This document shows, in pieces, positions 31,308 through 42,418 of a DNA stretch of 64,000 nucleotides. Numbering within the stretch: position 1 is the first letter of the stretch; every line of letters begins with the position of its first letter. A program made the translations under genes and the position numbers. Under the pieces are notes generated by a model. The model worked only from the letters and a program-made list of their open reading frames with translations, made no database searches and was not told the origin of the DNA. Source of the stretch: Pseudomonas sp. dw_612 (GTDB lineage Bacteria; Pseudomonadota; Gammaproteobacteria; Pseudomonadales; Pseudomonadaceae); NCBI RefSeq assembly GCF_018449725.1, contig NZ_JAAVVC010000003.1, forward strand, positions 124,001 to 188,000, read 5' to 3'.

Positions 31308-32438
31308 TTATGCGTAGGACAACGATTTCTCTTCCAGCAATTCCTGATACAGCTCGGTCCACTTGCGCCCCATTTCGTCAGCAGTAAACAACTGCCGATA
31401 CCGCGCCTCCGCCTTCACGCCCATGGCTGCAGCGCGAACCGGGTTTTCCCACAGGGTGCGCATCGCCTCGCGGAATGCCTGTGGATTGCTCGGTGGCACC
31501 ACCAGCCCGGTTTCGTTGTGGATGTTGATGTAGCTGGTGCCGGTGCCGATTTCGCTGGAGATCATCGGTTTGCCATACATCGCGCCTTCCAGCAGCGAGA
31601 TGCCGAAGGCTTCGGAACGCAGGTGCGAGGGGAACACGATGGCGTAGCTCAGTTGCAGCAGCGCCACTTTGTCCTCGTCGCCCAGCCGCCCGAGGAAGTG
31701 AATATTGCGCAGGCCCAACGCCTTGGCCTGGGCATGCAGTTCGGTTTCCAGTGGCCCGGCACCGACGATCACCACCGGATAATCCACGTCTTTCAAGGCG
31801 TCGAGCAGGATGTGCAAGCCTTTGTAGTAACGCATCACCCCCACAAACAGAAAAAACTTATCCCCAACCGTCTGCCGCCAATGGGCCATGCGTTCGGTGT
31901 CGGGCTGTGGATAACCGGCCTTGTTCAAACCGTAGGGAATGACCCGGGTCTTGTCCTGAAACTGTTGCAACACATCGCTGGTGTGCAGGTAGTTGGGCGA
32001 GGCGGCGACGATGCGGTCGGCGCTGGCCAGGAAGCGGTTCATCAGCGGTCGGTAGAGTTTGAGCAGGTGTTTTTGGCGGATGATGTCCGAGTGGTAAGTG
32101 ACCACACAGGGTTTGTTCATGCCGCTGGCAAAGTGCACCAGATCCATGAACGGCCAGGGGAAGTGGTAATTGACCACGTCCGCTTCCGCCGCCAGCTCGC
32201 GAAACTGTTTGAACACACTCCAGGAGAAACCCGTGGAGGCGAACTGAATATCGAGTTTGGCCCGGTGCACTTCATGCTGCCCGAGGCGCACCACCGGTGG
32301 CGTCGGGTCTGCGCTGAGTGTCAGCACCTGACCTTCGACGCCGTTTCGCGCACCGCTTTCGCAGAGCTGGAAGATGACTTGTTCGATACCGCCCACAGAG
32401 TCGGGCAGGTACGTCTTGAAAAAATGAAGAACTCGCAT
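31308..32438 (-). CDS. wbpZ: Glycosyltransferase WbpZ of the A-band (D-rhamnan) cluster
   Basis: This GT-B fold glycosyltransferase (GT4 type) should add D-rhamnose to the A-band polysaccharide. The 376 residues start MRVLHFFKTYLPDSVGGIE, with GVMRYYKGLHILLDAL and the donor-site EAFGISLLEGAMYGKP (about 270-285). It is last in the rmd-gmd-wbpW-wzm-wzt-wbpX-wbpY-wbpZ order known from P. aeruginosa, directly abutting the wbpY stop. In P. aeruginosa WbpZ is thought to add the first D-rhamnose. A DnaA box is inside (31906-31914). Confidence 0.88.
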   Translation of the reverse strand: MRVLHFFKTYLPDSVGGIEQVIFQLCESGARNGVEGQVLTLSADPTPPVVRLGQHEVHRAKLDIQFASTGFSWSVFKQFRELAAEADVVNYHFPWPFMDLVHFASGMNKPCVVTYHSDIIRQKHLLKLYRPLMNRFLASADRIVAASPNYLHTSDVLQQFQDKTRVIPYGLNKAGYPQPDTERMAHWRQTVGDKFFLFVGVMRYYKGLHILLDALKDVDYPVVIVGAGPLETELHAQAKALGLRNIHFLGRLGDEDKVALLQLSYAIVFPSHLRSEAFGISLLEGAMYGKPMISSEIGTGTSYINIHNETGLVVPPSNPQAFREAMRTLWENPVRAAAMGVKAEARYRQLFTADEMGRKWTELYQELLEEKSLSYA

Positions 32439-33569
32439 TCAACCTCCCAAAGCCTGGCGGTAGGCGCGGGCTGTGATCTGCGCGCAACGCTCCCAGGAAA
32501 AAAGCTTCGCTTGTTGTAGCCCCGCTTCTCGGCATACCTGCCAATGCGTTTTGTCGTCGATCAATCGGCCCATGGCGTCGCGCAAACCTTCTGGATCGTC
32601 CGCATCAATGTAGTTGCCCGCCGCGCCAGCGACCTCCGGCATCGCCGAATGCCGCACCAGGATCACCGGGGTGCCGCTGGCCATGGCTTCCAGTACGGGG
32701 AGGCCGAAGCCTTCATAGATCGATGGAAAAATCAGCGCCCGCGCCCCGGCCAACAGGTGTGCCACCTGCTCGTCGGGCAGGTAACCGAGCAGACACACGT
32801 GACCGGCGGCCAACGACTGACGCAACTCTTCGCTGAATTGCTCGCGCTGCCAGCCGGCCATGCCGACGATCAACAGCGGAAATTGCTGACGCTGCGCCTC
32901 TGGCAGCAAGGCATGGGCGCGCAGGGCCAGGCACAAGTTTTTGCGTGGCTCCAGGGTGCCGACGCACAGGAAATATTCCCGCGCCTCGACCCCGTGGGCC
33001 TTGAGGACTGTGTCGATGTCCGCCGCGTCACGGGGATGGAACCGCGCCGCAACGCCCAGCGGGGCAACGATGAAACGCTCGGCGGGCAGCGCGAAATGGT
33101 CCCGGGCCTCGTCGGCGATGAACTGCGAGTCGGTGAGAATCAGCCGCGCTTGCTGCACGCCGTCGGCCAGTCGCCGCTCGATTTCGCGCAAGCGGGCCGG
33201 CGGTTGCGTCTCGGGGTAATGCAGGTGTGTCAGGTCGTGCAGGGTCATGATCGTCGGGCCGTCGAATGACAGCGGCCACAAACTCGGTTCGTGATAGAGG
33301 TCGATCGCCGGGGAGCGGCCCTGATCGAAGCGCTTCTGCGCCAGCCAGCGTCGTGCCTGATACGCCCCGGGAATCTGCCGCAACAACGGCGTCAGTCGCG
33401 AGTAGCCGGGCATCGCCGCTTCGGGCAGCGAAGTGCTCCAGCCCCAGCCGTGGAACAGCGACAGCTCAACGTCCGGTTCGCAGGCGAGGGCGCCCACCAG
33501 TTCGGCGACGTAATGGCCGATGCCGGTGCGCGGCGCCTGGAGGATCCGGGCGTTAAGTGCAATTCGCAT
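32439..33569 (-). CDS. wbpY: Glycosyltransferase WbpY of the A-band cluster
   Basis: A GT4-type D-rhamnosyltransferase in the A-band locus. The 376 residues contain VGTLEPRKNLCLALRA and FPSIYEGFGLPVLEAMASGTP, the donor-binding block. ATG 33569 (MRIALNARIL) is used rather than an upstream in-frame start at 33635. It overlaps the wbpX stop by 17 bp, consistent with coupled translation. In P. aeruginosa WbpY and WbpX are thought to assemble the repeat unit. Confidence 0.88.
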   Translation of the reverse strand: MRIALNARILQAPRTGIGHYVAELVGALACEPDVELSLFHGWGWSTSLPEAAMPGYSRLTPLLRQIPGAYQARRWLAQKRFDQGRSPAIDLYHEPSLWPLSFDGPTIMTLHDLTHLHYPETQPPARLREIERRLADGVQQARLILTDSQFIADEARDHFALPAERFIVAPLGVAARFHPRDAADIDTVLKAHGVEAREYFLCVGTLEPRKNLCLALRAHALLPEAQRQQFPLLIVGMAGWQREQFSEELRQSLAAGHVCLLGYLPDEQVAHLLAGARALIFPSIYEGFGLPVLEAMASGTPVILVRHSAMPEVAGAAGNYIDADDPEGLRDAMGRLIDDKTHWQVCREAGLQQAKLFSWERCAQITARAYRQALGG

Positions 33570-34929
33570 GCTGACTCTCAGGCACTGGCAGCGCACTGCC
33601 CAGGTTGCGTTCGATGCGCTCCACCAATTGCGCACTCGCCTCGCGCCAGCTCAGCCAGCGCCAATGCTCCAGGGGCAGCGGTGCCGGAAACACCCCGGTG
33701 CGCTCCATGTTGGTGACCAGGTCGGTCAGGCTTTGCGGGTCGGCCAGATCGAAATACGCCATGTAGTCGCCACCGATTTCCCGGAACACCGGAATATCGC
33801 TGCCCATCGCCGGCAGACCGCGTTGCATGGCTTCCACCAGCGGCAGCCCGAAGCCTTCGACGTAGGATGGGAACACCAGCGCCGTGGCGTGGGAGTAGGC
33901 GTGCTCCAGGCTTTTGTCCGAGAGCGAGTTGAACATGAACAAGCGGCGGTTCAGCTCGGGATGCTGGCGGATGCGCTCGATCAACGCGTCACACTTCCAG
34001 CCAATCTTCCCGGCAATACACAACCTGGCCTTGGACCCGGCGACCCAGGCGCGCTCGAAGGCCTCCAGCAGATAAGCATGGTTTTTTCGCGGTTCGATGG
34101 TGCTGACCATCAGGAACACCGGCTCCGGCGTCTTGAACATCTGCAGCAAGCCACGATCGACTTCGGAGCGGGCGTCGCTCAAGTCCAGTTCGGAACCGAG
34201 GTGGAAATGGTCGAACCAGCGCTGCTGCACCTGTTGCGCACCGATGCGGCGCAGCATTTCCTCACGCACCTGATCGCGGATGGTGGTGGAGATCGCCACA
34301 TAACCATCGGCCGTGCGGGCGATCCAGTCGAACCAGTCGTTGAACACCTTGACCAGCCCGGCGTCGCAGAACTGCGGGTGGGTCAGCGGGATCAGGTCGT
34401 AGATCACCGACACGATGCCGACGCCATCACGCTTGAGTTGCTCGGCCAACGGGAAAAAATTCGCGTGCCAGGACGAGTCGAGCAATACCAGTTGATCACC
34501 GGCCCGGTGCTGCAACGGTACGCAGCGTTCGGGAATGTGCCTGCCCTTGAGCACCCGTTCGAGCAGGCGCATCGGCAGGCTGAAGCAGGCAAACGCGGTG
34601 AGACGGCAGCCGACGTACAGCACCCGCCGACAAAAATGCGACTGGCTGAAGGGCCGCCGCCGTTCCAGCGCGCGATGACGTAGCCAGAAGTTGTTGGCCC
34701 ATTGTTCCAGCTTCACCCGCAGGCCCATCAGATCGAGCTTCAGCGATTTCAACGGCGCCAGGCTTTTCACCTGATAGAGCGCGCCATCGATCATCACCAC
34801 CGGGATGCATTCGCGCGTGGCGTCGGCCGCCGGCAGTTGTTGAATAACATTGCGCACGACGCGTTGAATGCCCGAGTTGGCGTTCGGGTGTTCGAAGACG
34901 TAGGTGCACTCCACCAACAATCGGGTCAT
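33553..34929 (-). CDS. wbpX: Glycosyltransferase WbpX of the A-band cluster
   Basis: This 458-residue GT4-type enzyme begins TRLLVECTYVFEHPNANSGI. STIEPRKNHAYLLEAF precedes FPSYVEGFGLPLVEAMQRGLP. The start at 34929 overlaps the wzt stop (ATGA), and an upstream in-frame start at 35070 would run well into wzt. Length and position match P. aeruginosa WbpX. Confidence 0.88.
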   Translation of the reverse strand: MTRLLVECTYVFEHPNANSGIQRVVRNVIQQLPAADATRECIPVVMIDGALYQVKSLAPLKSLKLDLMGLRVKLEQWANNFWLRHRALERRRPFSQSHFCRRVLYVGCRLTAFACFSLPMRLLERVLKGRHIPERCVPLQHRAGDQLVLLDSSWHANFFPLAEQLKRDGVGIVSVIYDLIPLTHPQFCDAGLVKVFNDWFDWIARTADGYVAISTTIRDQVREEMLRRIGAQQVQQRWFDHFHLGSELDLSDARSEVDRGLLQMFKTPEPVFLMVSTIEPRKNHAYLLEAFERAWVAGSKARLCIAGKIGWKCDALIERIRQHPELNRRLFMFNSLSDKSLEHAYSHATALVFPSYVEGFGLPLVEAMQRGLPAMGSDIPVFREIGGDYMAYFDLADPQSLTDLVTNMERTGVFPAPLPLEHWRWLSWREASAQLVERIERNLGSALPVPESQHANCT

Positions 34930-36191
34930 CGCGACACCTCCGGGTCTGCCGTTTGTACAACGGTTTCGCTGGAGCGGCTGATGGTCGTTTGTGCCTCCAG
35001 CCACGAGCAACCGACGAAGTCTTCCTGACGATTGTTGATCACGTGGAACACCAGGCCGTAGTCGCGCCATTCGAAGTTGCGATCCAGGTGCGAGTCCAGG
35101 CGCGACAGGCTCAAGGCGATCGAGTAATTGCCCTTGCCCAGGCGCATGTCGAAGGCAAAGCGGAAAGTGATCCGTTCACCGGCGCTGAGGTCGGTGATGG
35201 CTTTGTCGAGGCGATGGGTGTTGATGCCGTAGATGGCCTGACCGAGCCGATCCTTGATCATGAACCCCAGAATCAGTCGCTCGATGTCCTGGCGGACTTC
35301 GGTCTGCACTTCCAGCACCATCGGCTGGCCGACCTCGGCTACTTCCACGGATCGCCCCTGGGCGTCGAGCAGGCGCACGCTGAGAATCCCGGCCTCGCCG
35401 GTGCCGGAAATGGTTTGCACCTGGCCGTTGGCGAGCATTTCCTGGCGCACGGTCTGGCCTTCGCGCTGGGCGAGCATGGCGTTGTAGTAGTCCATGACTT
35501 CTTCGGGTTTGCCGCGCATGGCCATGCGCCCGCCTTCCAGCAGAATGGCGGTGTCGCAGATCGACTGAATCGCCGAGCGGTCATGGGACACGATCAGCAA
35601 AGTGGTGCCAGCCTTGCGGAAGTTGCGGATGCGGTCGAAGCTTTTGTGCTGGAAGTAGGCATCGCCCACCGACAACGCTTCATCGACGATCAGGATGTCC
35701 GGGCGCCGCGCCGTGGCGACGCTGAAGGCCAGGCGCATTTGCATGCCGCTGGAATAGGTGCGCACCGGGTGGTCGATGGCTTCGCCGATTTCGGCAAAAC
35801 TCTCGATTTCCGGCATCAAGGCTTCGATTTCTTCGACCTGCATGCCCAGCAACTGGCCGGCCATGAAGGCGTTTTGCCGACCGGTAAAGTCCGGGTGAAA
35901 GCCCATGCCCAGTTCCAGCAACGCGGCGACACGACCTTGCAGTTGAATGTGCCCGCAGGTGGGCTGGGTGGTGCCGGTGATCATCTTCAGCAGCGTGCTT
36001 TTGCCCGCGCCGTTGACACCGACGATGCCCACGGCTTCGCCGGGCTGGATCTCGAAATCGACGTCTTGCAGGATCCAGTGCAAGTGATGACGGGTGCCGG
36101 AAAATGGCACCAGCCATTCGAGCAGGCGGCTCCAGCGATTCGGGTACTGTTTGTAGGCCTTGCCCAGGCCAGTGACGCGTATATGCCCCAT
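34926..36191 (-). CDS. wzt: ABC transporter ATP-binding protein Wzt for A-band polysaccharide export
   Basis: Wzt drives export of the finished undecaprenyl-linked D-rhamnan through Wzm. The 421 residues show Walker A GVNGAGKST (about 56-64), signature YSSGMQMRL and Walker B DILIVDEALSVGD. A C-terminal beta-rich domain (about 260-421) of the carbohydrate-recognising type follows, with HVINNRQEDFVGCSW near the end. It overlaps wzm by 1 bp. The C-terminal domain suggests that chain length or terminal modification is sensed before export, relevant to the methyltransferases on the other arm. Confidence 0.92.
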   Translation of the reverse strand: MGHIRVTGLGKAYKQYPNRWSRLLEWLVPFSGTRHHLHWILQDVDFEIQPGEAVGIVGVNGAGKSTLLKMITGTTQPTCGHIQLQGRVAALLELGMGFHPDFTGRQNAFMAGQLLGMQVEEIEALMPEIESFAEIGEAIDHPVRTYSSGMQMRLAFSVATARRPDILIVDEALSVGDAYFQHKSFDRIRNFRKAGTTLLIVSHDRSAIQSICDTAILLEGGRMAMRGKPEEVMDYYNAMLAQREGQTVRQEMLANGQVQTISGTGEAGILSVRLLDAQGRSVEVAEVGQPMVLEVQTEVRQDIERLILGFMIKDRLGQAIYGINTHRLDKAITDLSAGERITFRFAFDMRLGKGNYSIALSLSRLDSHLDRNFEWRDYGLVFHVINNRQEDFVGCSWLEAQTTISRSSETVVQTADPEVSR

Positions 36192-36988
36192 CAGAGTTCG
36201 TCCACCATTTCACCGACACGCTGACGAAACATCCGCAGCGCCAGGCCGCAGAACAACAGCCCGATCACCAGCAACGGGATCAGGGAATGCCAGTTCGGCC
36301 ATTGGTTGTAGAGGAAGACGTTTTGATAGCTGGTCATCAGCGCCGTCATCGGGTTGAGACTGATCAGGTGCTGGATGCCCGGTGGCAGGATCGAGATCGG
36401 ATACACGATCGGCGTCAGCCAGAACCAGAACTGCAGGAGGATGCCGAAAAACTGCCCGACATCGCGGAAGAACACGTTGAGAATGCCGAGGATCATCCCC
36501 AGCCCGGCGGCGAAGATCACTTGCAGGATCAGCAGCGGTATCAGCGCCAATAACGCCATGCCGGGCAAGCGGCCGCTGATCAGCAAGAAGCCGAAGAACA
36601 GTCCCAGGATGATCCCGAAGTTGATGCCGGCGTTGAGCAGGGCGATCACCGGCAGGCAGATGCGCGGGAAGCTGATTTTCTTCAGCAGGTTGGCGTTTTC
36701 CAGAAACATGCTCTGGCTGCGGGTGGTGATTTCCGAGAACAGACCCCAGGTCAGCAGGCCGGCACACAGGTAAACGCTGTAGGCCAGGCCATCGTCCACG
36801 CCCGGCAGACGGGCGCGCATGATCTGGGAAAAGATCACCGTGTACACGACGATCATCGACAGGGGATTGAGCACGGTCCACAAGGCACCGAACAGCGAGT
36901 TGCGATAACGCGCCTGGAACTCTCGCTTGACGCTACCGAGGATGAAGCCGCGGTAATTCCACAGCGAGCGGTACAGATTAAGCAGCAT
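36191..36988 (-). CDS. wzm: ABC-2 type permease Wzm for A-band polysaccharide export
   Basis: The membrane partner of Wzt. The 265-residue protein has about six transmembrane helices and the ABC-2 opening RSLWNYRGFILGSVKREFQARYRNS with FGALWTVLNPL. It lies between wbpW, which it abuts exactly, and wzt, as in P. aeruginosa. Confidence 0.93.
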   Translation of the reverse strand: MLLNLYRSLWNYRGFILGSVKREFQARYRNSLFGALWTVLNPLSMIVVYTVIFSQIMRARLPGVDDGLAYSVYLCAGLLTWGLFSEITTRSQSMFLENANLLKKISFPRICLPVIALLNAGINFGIILGLFFGFLLISGRLPGMALLALIPLLILQVIFAAGLGMILGILNVFFRDVGQFFGILLQFWFWLTPIVYPISILPPGIQHLISLNPMTALMTSYQNVFLYNQWPNWHSLIPLLVIGLLFCGLALRMFRQRVGEMVDEL

Positions 36989-38431
36989 TCAAACCGTCCT
37001 GCCGTATTGGTCTTCGAAGCGGACGATATCGTCCTCTCCCAAGTATTCGCCGCTTTGCACTTCGATGATCACCAAGTCGATGACCCCCGGGTTTTCCAGG
37101 CGATGCTTGTGCCCGGCGGCAATGAAGGTGGATTCATTCTTGGCCACCAGATGCGTGCCGGTGCCGTTGTTGGTGACTTTGGCCATGCCTTCGACCACGA
37201 CCCAGTGTTCGTTGCGGTGATGGTGCATTTGCAATGACAACTTGCCGCCCGGCTTGACCACGATGCGCTTGATCTTGAAGCGCGTGCCTTCCTCGAGCAC
37301 GGTGTAGGTGCCCCATGGTCGGCTGACGGTGCGGTGCAGGCGATAGGCTTCGTGCTTTTTGTCCTTGAGCTGCTTGGCCACCCGGCGCACATCCTGGGCG
37401 CGGTCGGCGTGGGCCACCAGCACGGCGTCGGCGGTGTCGACGATGATCAGGTTATCCACACCCACCGCAGCCACCAGCCGGCCTTCGCTCTGGACGAAGT
37501 TGTTGTGGCTGTCGACAAAGATCGCGTCGCCGCTGGCGCGGTTGTTCTGTGCGTCCGGCGGTATCAACGCGGCCAGCGCACCCCAGGAACCGATGTCGCT
37601 CCAGTCGAAACCGGCGGGCACCACCACCACTTTGTCCGAGCGTTCCATCAAGGCGTAGTCGATGGAGATATCGGTGATCTCGGCAAACAACGCCGGCGAC
37701 AATTCCTGTTGCAGGCAGCCGCCGGTTTCCACCGGAGCACTGTCGGCCATGCAGGCCCGGGTCTGTTCCAGCAACTCCGGGGCGTGAATCTGCAACTCGT
37801 CCAGCAGCGTGGCCACCGAGAAGCAGAACATGCCGGAGTTCCACAGGAAGTTGCCGCTTTCCAGGTAATGCGTCGCGGTTTGCAGGTCGGGTTTTTCGAC
37901 GAAACGCTGGACCTTGGCCGCACCTTTGTCGTCCAGCGGGGCGCCGGTCTCGATGTAGCCGAAGCCGGTTTCCGGCGCGGTCGGTACCACGCCGAACGTC
38001 ACCAGATGACCGCTCTTGGCCAGCGTCACGGCATGCTCGACCGCACTCTGCAAGGCGTCGACATTCACGATCAGGTGATCGGCCGGCATGACCACCATGA
38101 TCGCCTTGTCACCGTGCAAGGCTTGCAGCGACAACGCCGCCGCCGCGATGGCCGGGGCGGTGTTGCGGCCGGTTGGCTCCAGCAGGAAGTGCCCGCGATG
38201 ACGGGCCAGTTGCGCGTCGTGGTAGTGATCCTTGCTCTGGAAGTAATACTCGCGGTTGGTCACGGTGACGATGTCGCCCCAGCCATCGAGCAGGCCCGCC
38301 GCGCGCCGGTAGGTCTTGCCCAACAGCGATTGGCCGTCGGGCAATGTCATGAACGGTTTCGGGTGCCCTTCGCGGGACACCGGCCACAAACGGGTCCCGG
38401 CACCGCCGGAGAGGATCACAGGAATCAGCAT
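36989..38431 (-). CDS. wbpW: Mannose-1-phosphate guanylyltransferase / phosphomannose isomerase WbpW
   Basis: WbpW makes GDP-mannose, the precursor of GDP-D-rhamnose. The 480 residues have the nucleotidyltransferase opening LSGGAGTRLWPVSREGHPKP (about 7-26), the FVEKP site, and a C-terminal cupin isomerase domain with MHHHRNEHW. It is 3 bp after gmd in the operon. Paralogues elsewhere in the genome (AlgA, PslB types) are likely. A DnaA box (37452-37460) is the last seen in the window. Confidence 0.92.
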   Translation of the reverse strand: MLIPVILSGGAGTRLWPVSREGHPKPFMTLPDGQSLLGKTYRRAAGLLDGWGDIVTVTNREYYFQSKDHYHDAQLARHRGHFLLEPTGRNTAPAIAAAALSLQALHGDKAIMVVMPADHLIVNVDALQSAVEHAVTLAKSGHLVTFGVVPTAPETGFGYIETGAPLDDKGAAKVQRFVEKPDLQTATHYLESGNFLWNSGMFCFSVATLLDELQIHAPELLEQTRACMADSAPVETGGCLQQELSPALFAEITDISIDYALMERSDKVVVVPAGFDWSDIGSWGALAALIPPDAQNNRASGDAIFVDSHNNFVQSEGRLVAAVGVDNLIIVDTADAVLVAHADRAQDVRRVAKQLKDKKHEAYRLHRTVSRPWGTYTVLEEGTRFKIKRIVVKPGGKLSLQMHHHRNEHWVVVEGMAKVTNNGTGTHLVAKNESTFIAAGHKHRLENPGVIDLVIIEVQSGEYLGEDDIVRFEDQYGRTV

Positions 38432-38434
38432 GGC

Positions 38435-40317
<1,883 letters not shown>

Positions 40318-40747
40318 ACAGCGACCCCTTGGTCATACATTTCTGCCATTCCCCTACAGGCTTTACGGAGATGTCTGACAGACCGGGTGGATTCGTTGGT
40401 CGAAAGACGGGCGAAATGTTTTGTTGTAGTTGTTTGGTAGCCAATCTGTGCCAATTGCTCGGCAATTTCAACAGGTCCAACCGTGACTGGTCAGTTCTCG
40501 TTTGCGCAGGGCTATTTATTCTCGTCGGGCGGTTCACGAATCCTCGACGGATGTGTTTAGAATGCCCCTCGTCACGATTATCCAGCGTTCGCCCGGGATG
40601 CTCCCTGACCCCGCGAAGCTGACCATTAAAACAAGAACGTAGACGGGCAAGAAGACGATGGACGACGACCGGTCAATGCCGACTCGATCCATGGCTTCGC
40701 CGTCATAGAGTGAGGCTGCCGGGACGGTGGTTTCATCGTGGGATGCC
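40318..40747. promoter_or_regulatory. Divergent intergenic region of the A-band locus
   Basis: This 430-bp gap separates rmd (minus) from the first plus-strand glycosyltransferase. It is poorer in GC than its neighbours at 40400-40560. Open frames of 70-100 codons cross it on both strands, but none has a good ribosome site or recognisable product. It should hold both promoters. I cannot fix a -10/-35 pair with confidence. Confidence 0.5.
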
Positions 40748-42418
40748 ATGAATTTCATTCTTTACTCGGACGTCAACGACAGCTCCATCAGCCAGAGCCT
40801 TGGTCGTCCCGAATACAGTTACTACTTCGTGCTCAAGGCCTATCGCCCAGTGCTCGAAAGCCTTGGGCGGGTGCATGTGGTGTCGTCGGCTGCCGACGTC
40901 GACCCGCTGTATCGGCAGTTGCAACAGGCCGGTCAGGAATGCCTGTTTCTCTCGTTCTCGCCACCGCATAAAACCCCGATCGACCTGCAATGCCCGATGG
41001 TGTGCGTCATTGCCTGGGAGTATGACTCGATCCCGGACGAGGACTGGGACAACGATCCACGGCATGACTGGAGCCAGACCCTGGCGCGTCATGGCCGGGT
41101 GATTACCTTGTCCAGCCACACGGCCCAGGCCATCCGTCGCACGCTGGGTGAAGACTTCCCGGTGCTGGTGCTGCCTACGCCGTTGTGGGAACGCTTCGCC
41201 GATGTTCGTGAGCAGTATCCGAGTACGCCGGTGAACCCCGGCACCACGTTGCAGATCAAGGGCTGCATCATCGACAGCCGTCCGATGGGGTTGTCGGCCG
41301 ATGGTCTGATCGCGCCGATCTTCAATGAGCAGGAACTGGAAGCCCGCGGCTTGAGTATTGAAGAGCCGGAACCGGAACCTGAGCCAGAACCCGTGCCGCC
41401 ACCGCCACTGACCCTGCGGCGACGCGCGTTCATCACCAAGCATTACCTGCGCGAAGCCTGCCGGGCGCTGACGACCGACTCCGAGCATTCGTCGCTGTTT
41501 TTGCTCAAGCACAACCTGCTGCTGTGGTATCGCGAAGCCGCTCGCGATCTGATGCCGGTCGCTGTCCGCGAACAGCTTTTCCGGTTGCGCACGCCAGTGT
41601 CGGAGCCATTGCCGGAACCGCAATCACAGCCCGAACCATTGCCGCTGGCGACCACCGTCAGCGAAGCCATGGAACTGGCCGAGCACCCACAAGCCGTTTT
41701 TCCCGATACCAGCGAACGGGTCGAGATCGACGTCAGCGGCGTGGTGTATGTGAGCGTGTTCAACCCCGAAGACGGGCGCAAGAACTGGCATCACCTGATC
41801 ACCGCGTTCTGCTGGGCCCTGCGTGACGCGGAAGACGCCACGCTGGTGTTGAAGATCACCCAGAACGACTTGTCGACCTACTACGTCCACTTGATCACCT
41901 TGCTGTCGCAACTGTCGCCATTCGCCTGTCGGGTGGTGGTCATGCACGGTTATCTGGAGGACGAAGAGTTCGCTAGGCTCTACGGTGCGGCGAGTTTCTA
42001 CGTCAACGCGTCCCGCTGCGAAGGCTTGTGCCTGCCGTTGATGGAGTTCATGTCCTGCGCCCGGCCGGTGATTGCGCCGAACCACACGGCGATGGGCGAC
42101 TACATCGATGAGCGGGTCGGGTTTATCGTCAAGTCCAGCCATGAACCGACGATCTGGCCGGAAGACGCGCGCATTCTCTATCGCACCCTGCGCCATCGAC
42201 CGGACTGGGGCTCGCTGAAAGCCGCCTACGAGGACAGCTACGCCATGGCCAAGAATCGCCCGCAGGATTATCAGGCGATGGCCACGGCGGCGAATGAACG
42301 CATGCGCGACTACTGCGGTTTTGCCCCGGTGCAGCAGCGCCTGTCGCAGTTTTTCGGGTTGGCACCGAGCCGCGAAACCACGCCGCTGACAGCCGAGGCG
42401 GGGGCTGCATCATGCTGA
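40748..42418 (+). CDS. Glycosyltransferase of the A-band modifying arm, with Pro/Glu-rich linkers
   Basis: The 556-residue protein has a GT-B type C-terminal domain (VSVFNPEDGRKNW, then SRCEGLCLPLMEFMSCARP) and an N-terminal domain closely related to its neighbour's (SLGRPEYSYYFVLK, SFSPPHKTP). Compared with that 434-residue neighbour it carries about 110 extra residues in the middle (about 200-325) with two Pro/Glu-rich segments, EEPEPEPEPEPVPPPP (about 204-219) and SEPLPEPQSQPEPLP. ATG 40748 is chosen over an in-frame GTG at 40727. The five-gene arm has the order of PA5455-PA5459 of P. aeruginosa, reported to be needed for common polysaccharide antigen synthesis. Confidence 0.85.
   Translation: MNFILYSDVNDSSISQSLGRPEYSYYFVLKAYRPVLESLGRVHVVSSAADVDPLYRQLQQAGQECLFLSFSPPHKTPIDLQCPMVCVIAWEYDSIPDEDWDNDPRHDWSQTLARHGRVITLSSHTAQAIRRTLGEDFPVLVLPTPLWERFADVREQYPSTPVNPGTTLQIKGCIIDSRPMGLSADGLIAPIFNEQELEARGLSIEEPEPEPEPEPVPPPPLTLRRRAFITKHYLREACRALTTDSEHSSLFLLKHNLLLWYREAARDLMPVAVREQLFRLRTPVSEPLPEPQSQPEPLPLATTVSEAMELAEHPQAVFPDTSERVEIDVSGVVYVSVFNPEDGRKNWHHLITAFCWALRDAEDATLVLKITQNDLSTYYVHLITLLSQLSPFACRVVVMHGYLEDEEFARLYGAASFYVNASRCEGLCLPLMEFMSCARPVIAPNHTAMGDYIDERVGFIVKSSHEPTIWPEDARILYRTLRHRPDWGSLKAAYEDSYAMAKNRPQDYQAMATAANERMRDYCGFAPVQQRLSQFFGLAPSRETTPLTAEAGAASC

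Noticed and set aside
40658..40708. A 16-codon leader peptide (MDDDRSMPTRSMASPS) before the first glycosyltransferase
   Set aside because: AAGAAGACG upstream is a weak ribosome site and there is no attenuator-like hairpin; too little to call.
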